Source: Cudoniella acicularis
Taxonomy: Eukaryota; Ascomycota; Leotiomycetes; Helotiales; Helotiaceae
Assembly: GCA_013054445.1 (NCBI GenBank)
Contig: JAAMPI010001310.1
Span: 1 to 16,140 of the forward strand
Length of the DNA stretch: 16,140 nt
Direction: 5' to 3'
The position numbers and the translations under genes were made by a program. Numbering within the stretch: position 1 is the first letter of the stretch; the number at the start of each line of letters is the position of its first letter. The notes beneath the pieces were generated by a model, which was not told the origin of the DNA, did not search any database, and was given only the letters and a program-made list of their open reading frames with translations. Positions 1-9,042 of the stretch are shown here, piece after piece.

Positions 1-8
1 CGCAGCAG

Positions 9-1283
<1,275 letters not shown>

Positions 1284-1359
1284 AGTTGAATACAAAAGTG
1301 TTTCGTTAGACAACTAAATATTCTGCGGCCTGTGTTCTGGAGACGGACTGGGAACATGG

Positions 1360-1400
1360 GATGGCTTTGTGATGGCTTTAGGATGGCTTTAGGATGGCAT
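1360..1400. repeat. 11-bp minisatellite in the hog1 3' flank
   Basis: Three near-perfect direct copies of GATGGCTTTAG (the first ends in GT instead of AG) are followed by a partial fourth, GATGGCAT. The array lies about 80 nt after the hog1 stop, probably in its 3' UTR or just beyond. Confidence 0.85.
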
Positions 1401-2829
1401 AAATTGACGACATTATGCCGGGCTGGCTGTGTATGGGCAACAAACCTATTGGGGGCTCTTCTCTTTACGTTACGGGTTTTGGGAGACTGGTGGCTCTAGC
1501 TAGCGATTTGACCATTGCTGTGCTGCAACTTACCCCTTGGCTTAGCTTTTTCCTTTGAACTTTGAATGAAAGAACCTCCTCTTTTGGCGTAATGAAATGG
1601 AAATGGATTGGTACATAAACTATATGCATGGAAATATCTGTGGGTAGCACGCAACTAGGCATTCAATAAATGAATTGCACCTTTTAACTTGTGGAATGGT
1701 ATTTTGTAAGGTTAGGGGTTTTAGGTTTGATGTTACGGTGAGTTGAGTCTATCCCTTTAAGCTTCGTTAAGTGGCGTTTTCTCTCTTAACTGTCCAAGTG
1801 AAATTGGTCTTTTCTGCGTTGCCACTTTCAATTCCGAATTTAAATACTCTTTCGAGAGAGTTAGATGTATCACAAAGGTCTTCGGAAGTGTTCAGAGAAG
1901 CCATGGCATGAAGTTGGGGGAGAAGTTTGCGAACAAATTAGCACTTCTCGGCATCAACGAATAGTCCTTGTGGAGTGGAGTGGAGTGGATTAATAGTTTC
2001 ACCGATTACTATAACATTCAGGCCGCACTATATGGTATAGGTATGGACATGTAGCTAGACAGTTACTTGTACGAGTGGGCGAGTGTTGTCAATATAAACG
2101 TTGCTGTCTGTTACTCATCTTTCTAACATCATTGTTATTAAGAAGAATGCCAGGAGGTTATAGGGGGGTAAGGAATGATATTATTTATTTCGTTCCTTGT
2201 CAAGGATACTGGCTAAGTGACTTGCGTGTTTTGAATAGCTTCTTCAATTTTCCAGATCTTCAGGTGTGTACGTACTCTGCACATATGGCCGACCATTCTT
2301 GGCTAGTGTGTGTGTGTTTTAGAAATTAGAAAGTTCTACTTGCTGCTTAAATAGAGAGAGGGGGGAAGGGGGTTGATTTTGTTTTTCGCCGTGCTCTTGG
2401 TGTTTACGGTGGCAATGCTAAGTGGAAGTCTAGTTATATGTGAGGAAGTTGGCACGCCGTGGGTAGTGTGCAAGGGAACTGGAGCAGGGTATTGAGGTAT
2501 TGATTTGAGACTTCTTTTTGGTATGAAGTTTGGTGGTGGATGGGATTGCTTTTTGATATTTAGGTATAAACGACTCTTGTGAGATACCTCGAGGCTTGGT
2601 TAACCATATTGCATTCGTGGCGCGAACAAGCTCCCATGGCTGGATTGGTAGAGACAGTGGGTGAGAAAGGGCGATGCGATTTTTGTGTGCTCGAATAGGG
2701 GGAGGTGTGTTTGAGATGGTGGTTATCCGTGGGTGTGGGGTTTGAGGGAGTAAGAGAGGTGGGGGTCGAAGTAGTGATATTGCTGTTGAAATATCTGTTG
2801 CTGTCATTTATCTTTCTCACTCCACCCCA
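1401..2829. other. Intergenic DNA, no convincing gene
   Basis: No recognisable protein or RNA gene is seen. Small items are a TGGAG repeat (three full copies plus a partial, 1971-1989) and a short TG run near 2309. Minus-strand open frames at 2430-2807 and 2560-2820 are rich in Ser, Thr, Pro and Asn, have no recognisable motif and overlap in two frames, so I do not call them genes. Confidence 0.5.
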
Positions 2830-2997
2830 CTACACTTCATATATAATTTTCTTAAAACACCCCTTGAATCTTTTGTAGGGAGATCCACGAACGACAAGCT
2901 ATTCTCTGCCAAGTTCTCTACAGCAGCAGGACAGGGTGTTAGGGAACTCCGTGATAGTTGGACTTCTGAGCTTGCTGGGCGTCGGCGAATAGACGTC
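2830..2997 (-). other. Possible decayed or partial coding trace, minus strand
   Basis: Reading leftwards from 2997, one frame gives DVYSPTPSKLRSPTITEF, then ELGRE, one TAG at 2901-2899, and then LVVRGSPYKRFKGCFKKI before a TAG at 2832-2830. The Ser/Pro-rich start and basic end look protein-like. A TAAC branch-like sequence and a CAG precede the stretch on this strand, so it could be a last exon. The single internal TAG could come from CAG by a C-to-T change. A second minus frame in the same place is also open for about 88 codons, which weakens the case. I do not recognise a family. Confidence 0.25.
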
Positions 2998-2999
2998 TG

Positions 3000-4091
3000 T
3001 TTTGAGGTTACTGGCTGCTCTTTAGATGTTTTATATAAGCTGGCTAGTTTGGCTTCATTGATAAGGTTGATTATTCTTTAAGGGTGTGTGTTTGCAGTGT
3101 TTTCTATATAACTCTTGAAAGAGATTTCAGTAAGGTCTCTGTGAGTTGTTCCTGATTACTGATTGAGTATATAGATTGGTTTTATGCTTGATTTGATTTA
3201 TCTCTTATGCATTAACACTAAGGAGAAAGATCAAAGGGATGCTAGGTTTAAGAAGAGGCAGTGGATTTCTTTTCTATGGAACTTTTCTTTCTTTCAACCT
3301 AGGGGAAATTATTCCTATAAATTGTTTACTATTTATCATCCGCCAGATGCAGAGCCAAATAACAAAATGTCACGCTTCATATAACAGGGCAAGTCTATGT
3401 CTGTCTGCCTTGGAGGGATCGGAATTGAAACTGTTTGCTGCCTTGTTTTTCGGGGGTAGACGAATTGGAGGGCACGGGTTTGGGGTTGAGGTTGGGTTGG
3501 GAGTGCACTTTTAAGGGGAAGAGGGGAGGGGTAGTGGTGTTGCTGTTGCTGTTGCTGTTGCTGTTGTTAGGAGAGATGTTGTCGGACTTGTTGGTGTTGC
3601 CAATATTTATGTTCTCTTTTTTCTCTTGATTGTTTTGGATCTTGGAATACCGCCTACTTACTTCATCGTGTTCACTAAACAAAAGCACCAAGAGTCGCCT
3701 CGCCTTGAGGTTCAGCATTCGAGAGATACCTGCCTTCGTCACCAGAAGCTAGGCCTCCACATGAATCCTATATTCTGCAAGCAAGAAAGCTTGTGTTTCG
3801 AAAAATCTATCCCATGGTGGAAATCGATTCTTAAATATTTCCACTGCCTTAACTTCAAGTGATTCTTCGAGTACGAGACTAATTGCATGGATTCATCGTA
3901 GTTGGTGTGTTATAAAATTACGAGAACTCTCACCCCTAAATTGCAATCCTTGCGATCGTTATGGTGATGGTGGTCGTGTTGGTCAAGTGTCTGGCAGTGT
4001 GGGATTGAACAAAAGGTAAGTGGTTTTCCTTCAGAGTAGAGATTTCCAGATTGGAAGAGAGATCGCTGATTGGGGGTATTTTAAAGTAGGA
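3000..4091. other. Intergenic DNA, no convincing gene
   Basis: Nothing recognisable is encoded here. A minus-strand open frame at 3395-3742 is Asn/Ser-rich because of the GTTGCT repeat it covers. That strand also has a perfect GTAAGT donor-like site near 3663, so part of a 5' UTR or a non-coding transcript is possible but unsupported. A plus-strand open frame at 3626-3862 has no motif. Confidence 0.45.
3541..3564. repeat. Hexanucleotide microsatellite (TGCTGT)4
   Basis: Four perfect tandem copies of TGCTGT are followed by an imperfect TGTTAG. On the minus strand they encode the Asn/Ser run in an otherwise unremarkable open frame. Confidence 0.9.
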
Positions 4092-4157
4092 AGGGGGTGG
4101 AGCCCCTGAGAGTGGCTTTTCGGGAAGCGAGGGGTCGAAAGGGGGCGGAGGAAGGGG
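4092..4157. promoter_or_regulatory. Cluster of five stress-response-element cores (AGGGG/CCCCT)
   Basis: AGGGG cores lie at 4092-4096, 4130-4134, 4140-4144 and 4153-4157, and CCCCT at 4103-4107, so there are five within 66 bp. In yeast this core (STRE) is bound by Msn2/Msn4-type zinc fingers. The cluster sits just upstream of a pyrimidine-rich stretch at about 4190-4260 that looks like a fungal transcription start region. It could serve a transcript leading to the membrane-protein locus at 5039. That factors bind here is inference; the region is generally G-rich, so part of the clustering may be compositional. Confidence 0.4.
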
Positions 4158-4280
4158 TAGCTGCTGTCAAAATATCACCTGGTGCCAACTCTTTCGTTTC
4201 TCTTCACATCGCATCTCACTGCCACAAAATACCACTCGTTTGTCTATCCATTTAGTACCCCAATATACACCTAATTCGAA

Positions 4281-4718
4281 ATGGCCCCTCCTCGGCCCCA
4301 CCGGAGGAAGTTCCTCGCTCCCGGACCCCGCTAAAAGCAGGTTTGCGGCTGAAAGCCTGAACTACCCCCCCTCTCAACGCTCGCACTAACCTCAAATAGC
4401 CTACTACACTCCAGGATAGGTAATTTGTCACGACAATATCGGTAGCGTTTCCATGCACCACGCGAACTCCTAAAGGCATATCTCATCACTACGGATCGAG
4501 AACATCGAGGGTCCCAGCGTCGGCTCGTCTGAGCCCAAACACCTCAAACCTTAACTTCCAACCGAAGCGTGTGTGTGTTTACAACTTCCGATTTGCGCGG
4601 CAAGTGGTGGGAAAGTGCTGAAGGGTTGTGGGGTTCGATTTTCAAGGAGGATATTAACAAAGAGAACTCTCGATTTGAGGCAGGGACGACTAGGCTTATA
4701 TACGGAGATATGGCTTAA
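4281..4718 (+). other. Possible coding relic or long 5' leader upstream of the membrane-protein locus
   Basis: An ATG at 4281 opens a frame (MAPPRPHRRKF...) that stops after 17 codons. The same frame later gives ARELLKAYLI-like residues from about 4459, a single TGA at 4530-4532, and then a 61-codon stretch containing TSDLRGKWWESAEGLWGSI and SRFEAGTTRLIYGDM, ending with TAA at 4716-4718. The residues look protein-like, but I know no family. Two other frames (plus 4573-4833, minus 4551-4790) are open over the same DNA, so the coding claim is weak. It may instead be a roughly 800-nt 5' leader with short upstream ORFs for the gene at 5039. Between 4719 and 5038 I see nothing further. Confidence 0.25.
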
Positions 4719-5038
4719 GAGTTGGCTTGTTTGTCTTGGTGATTTTTGCTCAGAACTTCTCGTATTGAAGCGATGCGATGCCGAGAACACCTCGTCACGA
4801 GCGCGTCGTGATCTAAACGGTCGTGGATTTTAACTTCCTCGTGTCGTTAGACCTGCGAGTATCAGGCTGCACACGAGCCCTTCTACGACTCATGGGCAGC
4901 ATACCCTTCCTCCCTATCCCTTCCTATCTCTCTTCAATCAAGAATGTCCAGCTCACCTCTTTCCAACAAATACAAATCTCATCCCCACAATCCCCATGCA
5001 TCTACACGACACGAGAATCGCTATCGACATAAAAAATA

Positions 5039-6536
5039 ATGGCCGTCGACGAGAGACTTTCGATACCGGTTCTGGAGATCCAGCTGTGTAGTCTGGCGGC
5101 AGGTTTCGCGCTGGGGTTTGGGATATGGGTACGCTCACGGCTGCGATCCGGCAGACGAAGATGTGCGAGTTTCCGAGACGGGGCGTGTTTATTTGGATGA
5201 TTTGGACGGATTTGGTGGTTAATAGTTTGATGGGGCTTTTTACTTGGGTTATGATTATTGGGTTTATGGATCCGCAGTCGTGAGTGGGGTTTTCTTTTGA
5301 AGTGTTTGGAAGGGAGGGGCGATGAGTGGAGGAGAAAGAAGTGGGAAGAAGTGGTGATGGGAGAGATGGGTATGTCCCGATGATTTTGATAGGGTTACGT
5401 ATAATTTTTTCATCTCAGTTTTGTGGATTTTAGAACTGCAGTTGTATTATCAGATTATGATCAATCGGTGCGGGGTTGTGGCCAATAATAGACGCCAGGT
5501 GACGAAGTTCGAGGTGAGAAGAGCGATCAAAAATGGTTGTTTATAATGCTGATTGGATATAGTGGTGCATTGCTGCATTTATTGGGCTTATAAATTTCAT
5601 TGGTATGGTGTTGTGATGCCGAAATAAACAATTCAAAGTCAAATGCTAATTTTTCGAAGTGCTTATTTTCTGGATACCCGCACAAATGACTCCTCCAGTA
5701 CATATGTGAACTTTCCCTTCATATTCTTGATGCCTTTGTTTTTGCTAACATGACCTTGAGGTTGCTACGAAATCAACAAATACTGGGATCGCATCTCCAA
5801 AGGCCTCCTCCTTATTTTAGATGCCATGCTAAATATTTACTTCCTTCGCGTTGTACAGCGACGAATCATTAAACATCACGGACTGGTCAAATACATGCCT
5901 CTTGTGCGCTTTAACTCTTGGGTTATGGTGTGTTCGGTGTTCATGGACGTATGTTTTCTAACATCGCAACAGAGGGTATTCATTTACTGACAGTAAAAAA
6001 AAGGTAATATTGATAGGGGGTAGAAACACTATCTCTTGCAGAAGGATCTAGTCTCTGGCTGCAGTTCCATCCACTTGCATATACGTAAGTATGATCACAA
6101 GACTCCATTTCAAACTGGTTCATAGCCCCAGTTCTTCGTTCCCCCTCGAAACTTTTCAGCATCCACAAGCTAAGAATATCCACCCCTTCAGGTTGTCAAA
6201 CTCCACATCGAACTCTCCCTCACAACCCTCATCGCCAAAATCGCTAAAGGCAGCGTCATCGAACAAGGCAACTACTTCCAAGTCGACTGGAGCGAGGCTC
6301 TACAAATCAACTCCGCCGAATCACCACCCATCCCCTCTTCTTTAAACCGAAAATTAGATTCGATATGTCTAACTTACGCTTGTGAAACGACGCGGGCTCC
6401 GCTAAGGAGAAAGAGGAGGTATAAATTACCAGGGTATGATTTGTTGTGGAGGTTGCAGTGGAGGTTTCGTAATGGAAGGGAGCTGGAGAGTAGGGGCTTG
6501 ACTGGAAGGGGGATAGGAGGGATAGTGTTTGATTAA
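5039..6536 (+). pseudogene. Fungus-specific multi-pass integral membrane protein, frame-broken
   Basis: The residues match a family of fungal integral membrane proteins of unknown function with about seven hydrophobic segments. Recognisable blocks in order are LEIQLCSLAAGFALGFGIW, AIRQTKM, VFIWMIWTDLVVNSLMG, LWILELQLYYQIMINR, FWIPAQM, YEINKYWDR, LILDAMLNIYFLRVVQRR, LQFHPLAYVVKLHIELS, and a basic tail to TAA at 6534-6536. Exon pieces: 5039-5128 then 5131-5279, 5393-5513, 5563-5602, 5660-5705, 5766-5948, 6017-6084 and 6192-6536. Introns such as 5514-5562 and 5603-5659 have good GCTGAT/GCTAAT branch sites. The frame is lost at 5129-5130, at the 5706-5760 junction and at the 6085-6191 junction, although almost no in-frame stops have accumulated. 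This suggests a very recent pseudogene or indel errors in the assembly. The ATG at 5125 is in the downstream frame but would lose the first membrane segment. The family call is firm; functional status is not. Confidence 0.65.
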
Positions 6537-6861
6537 AGGGGGGAATGGGAAAGGGAATGGAGGTAGCAAGATGATGTTTCTATTGAGTTCGTGAGGTGAA
6601 GGCGTTGGGGATATGATACCTTGACTGGGTGTTACCTTGTTTTTGCACTGCAGCATAACGAATGCGATTGATTGTAATCAACGAGGATCTCCTACTTCAT
6701 GCTACTGTTTGGGATTTTTCGGGTTCGGCGGATCCTTATTTCAAACCACATTTCATGTTCTGGCTCTCGCTTTTTTGTTTTATGAGACCGTAGCCCCAAG
6801 CCACTCGGACCCACTCTCCCCATTTTCTCTCGCTTAATAGGAGGCACCTGAACAGCGTTTG
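6537..6861. other. 3' flank of the membrane-protein locus, purine-rich
   Basis: A G/A-rich run at about 6537-6570 (runs such as GGGGGGAATGGGAAAGGG) follows the stop. The open frames here on either strand are low-complexity products of this composition. No gene is seen. Confidence 0.5.
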
Positions 6862-6988
6862 CAATCGACTACAACATGAGCAATATCCCTCAATGCGCAT
6901 CGCAGCCACTTAGATATTAGTCTCCTTAAGAAGCGAGAATTTTATAGTAATGCGCATCGAAGGGTATTACTCATGCTGCAGTCAATTG
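6862..6988. repeat. 39-bp imperfect inverted repeat with 49-bp spacer
   Basis: The arms 6862-6900 and 6950-6988 match at 32 of 39 positions when one is reverse-complemented, without gaps, and all seven differences are transitions. Both arms end inwards in the palindrome ATGCGCAT. On a minus-strand transcript six of the seven differences become G.U pairs, leaving one mismatch in 39. It could be a short non-autonomous element (MITE-like), a remnant of an inverted duplication affected by C-to-T mutation, or a hairpin RNA near the 3' end of the minus-strand gene at 7244-7909. No target-site duplication is obvious. Confidence 0.8.
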
Positions 6989-7243
6989 GTAAAGTGCATG
7001 GTATTCAGCGAGAAAAAAAAGGGGAAAGGGGTGACAAGGAGAACATGGCAATTATTAAAGGGGTAAATAATGTTTGATGTGTGTACACATATATATGAAA
7101 TTCTACTTTCCGGTAGACAAATCCCATGGCCAAAGAAGTGGAAAGGACTTCCACTAGACCAAAAACAATAGAAACTCCACGAACTCCAACTCCATCCACT
7201 GCATCCGCTTTATCCAAAAATTTCCCTCTTCTCCGACGCCAAA

Positions 7244-7909
7244 TCACGCCGCGGTAGAATATACAGCCACTTCACTTTCCCAGTCCATATCATGGCCCTT
7301 GTTTTCCAACTCAGTCGTTTAAGGTGTATTGTACAGTAAAGTACGAATCCGGACGGGGGTTTCTCGTTGGTCGATACCCAGAACTTCTCCTGCAAACCAG
7401 CACAGGTCGGGGCGGTGATTGAACACTCAATATATACATGGAATCTGCTTGCGCTTCGTGACGGAAGTCTGGAGTATATTCCTGCCAATTCGTCTTCGAA
7501 GTGTCTCAGTGAGCACTTTTTCCATGGAAAGCATTCCTGAGCTGAACTTACCTTTCACGGACGCTCGACTCCGCGCTTTCAAGGTACTCAAGTTCTGATC
7601 GAAAACAATCACAGTCTTATATTTGCTGCGCTGGCGAAAGCAAGTCCGGGAAGTTTCGGCGGGACAATCTACTTCCGCGCGAATCCAAGTTGGCTGCAAA
7701 TCGTCCGACGATGTTGAAGATGGAAACGACGATACTCGGTGGGATGGTTGTTTATGCACTGTTTGAAGTGCTTTTAGGTCGTCTTCGAGTTTGCTGTTCT
7801 TCCCCCGCGAGTCTTGCAGAGCCTTCTTGAAAATCTTAGCCGTGTCGAGCAGTTCAGCGGGGTCTAAAGTCTGGAGATCTTTAGCCAAGGCTTCGTCGAT
7901 ATCGGGCAT
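7244..7909 (-). CDS. Hypothetical protein of about 186 residues, three exons
   Basis: I do not recognise the family. Exons on the minus strand are 7909-7552, 7493-7345 and 7297-7244, separated by introns of 58 nt (donor GTAAGT, acceptor GAAG) and 47 nt (donor GTACTT, acceptor CAAG), and the joins keep the frame. Residues 1-50 (MPDIDEALAKDLQTLDPAEL onward) are charged and leucine-spaced, suggesting a helical or coiled-coil segment. A Ser-rich linker follows (HRVSSFPSSTSSDD), then a mixed region with YKTVIVFDQNLSTLKAR and FHVYIECSITAPTCAGLQ. The spliced end is GHDMDWESEVAVYSTAA. No signal peptide or membrane segment is seen. An in-frame ATG at 7981 would add 24 residues, but it has a weaker context (C at -3) than the one at 7909 (G at -3). 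Without splicing of the second intron, translation would continue to about 7210. Confidence 0.6.
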
Positions 7910-9041
7910 TGCGCTCAGAGAAATACTTCTTGAGAAACGTATATAATTGAGAGTTTGGTAATTATAAGAAAACGAAGACATAAGGGTAATCAATACGTGA
8001 ACGCGGGTGGGCTGGCTTTAAGAGGGATTATCAAAGGGCAGTCACACTGGGCTTCCTTTCTTGTCTAGGGCACATGGCTATTCTTGCAACCACGTTATTG
8101 CCCGGGAATGCTACACGTTATGCGGCAAGGCGCTGTGCGCAACCCACCGAGAAATTGCGACCCACGTCATTGGTTCGTGTGCGCCTTTTCGTTCCTCTTT
8201 TCCACATTATCTCGAGATGATCAAAGCGGTCTGCCTCGCGAGGCGAATCGCTCGATCACTCCTTTTTTGAATCAAAATCTCCAATTGTCATTGGATATCT
8301 CCATAATGGTTGCATTCGAGGTTGGAACACATCCACAATCTTCGGTGTTGTCAGACTCCGGGTGTAACAGTGTCTGGCATAAGGCTATTAGGCTGGAGAC
8401 TCGAGTCGACAGCCTTATTCCTTTGGAAGAAAAGTAAGAATTCGATAGGCTTGATAGCTGAAAGGATAGGATCGCTTAGCACGCTCATAACTCCTTCAGA
8501 GTCTCCACGTTGACCAGCTGGTTGTAATCTGTCTGGCAGTGGCTCGTGGTGCCTCGATTCGACGATTCCTCGAAACCGATAACTCTTGGATCTGGGGGTG
8601 CTTAGGTTAATAGGTAGGCGGAGCCTCAAAAAATTGAGGATAAGTTCCCGCAATAGAGGACGGGTAGTCCCGCGAATTCGCAATGCTGTTTGATTTTTTA
8701 TTGTGTTACTCGAGTACTGCATCTGTTCACCGTGTTGCTGCATGACTGTGGCTTGACAGCGCCTCCTCAAGATGAGGCCGAATGTGTGCTATCCAATCAT
8801 TGCTTCAGCCAGATAGGGAAAGGTACACACACTATTCCAGATGCAAGCGCCTCTGGAGCCGCAGTTCTCAACAGGAGGGCTGCGGAGTATGGGGTCTTGC
8901 CAGAGCCTGAGCCTGAACCTGAGCCTTGTCTTTCCTTATTTACTCATGAGCCTGCTTTTGAACCTCCCGTTTCATATCTTCATTCACGATATCCTTTGCA
9001 GCGAAAGCAATTCATAAGCACCCAGTAGCTTTGGCTATAAA
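7910..9041. promoter_or_regulatory. Divergent intergenic region between the hypothetical gene and the phospholipase gene
   Basis: The space between two head-to-head genes must hold both promoters. Visible items are an inverted CCAAT pair (CCAAT at 8281-8285, ATTGG at 8290-8294), another ATTGG near 8169 about 260 bp upstream of the minus-strand gene, a small perfect hairpin at 8624-8639 (CCTCAA, AAAA loop, TTGAGG) and a GAGCCT/GAACCT repeat at 8903-8926. Open frames at 8351-8770 (minus) and 8690-9028 (plus) show no motif, and the former has no ATG at its 5' end. I see no gene here. Confidence 0.5.
8903..8926. repeat. Hexanucleotide tandem repeat (GAGCCT, four copies, one variant)
   Basis: Copies are GAGCCT, GAGCCT, GAACCT and GAGCCT, in the upstream region or 5' leader of the phospholipase gene. 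Confidence 0.85.
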
Positions 9042-9042
9042 A
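9036..9042 (+). promoter_or_regulatory. TATAAAA abutting the phospholipase start codon
   Basis: A TATA-like heptamer overlaps the A of the proposed ATG. If it works as a TATA box, transcripts would start inside the coding region and translation would begin further down; if not, it is chance AT sequence. The next in-frame methionine lies just before the oxyanion loop, so an N-terminally shortened form would still hold the catalytic domain. Confidence 0.2.

Noticed and set aside
2430..2820. Two overlapping minus-strand open frames of 86-125 codons
   Set aside because: Low-complexity Ser/Thr/Pro/Asn composition, two frames open at once, no domain.
3395..3742. Minus-strand 115-codon frame with an Asn/Ser run
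   Set aside because: The run is made by the TGCTGT microsatellite and the rest shows no motif.
6426..6656. Minus-strand frame rich in Pro and Phe
   Set aside because: It is the reverse of the purine-rich coding tail and 3' flank of the membrane-protein locus.
6970..6998. tRNA D-arm-like GTCAATTGGTAAAGTGC on the plus strand
   Set aside because: No B box follows within tRNA distance, only A/G-rich DNA, and most of it belongs to the inverted repeat.
8351..8770. Minus-strand 139-codon open frame
   Set aside because: Its 5' end is a TTG codon, no ATG start with good context is seen, and its composition is not protein-like.
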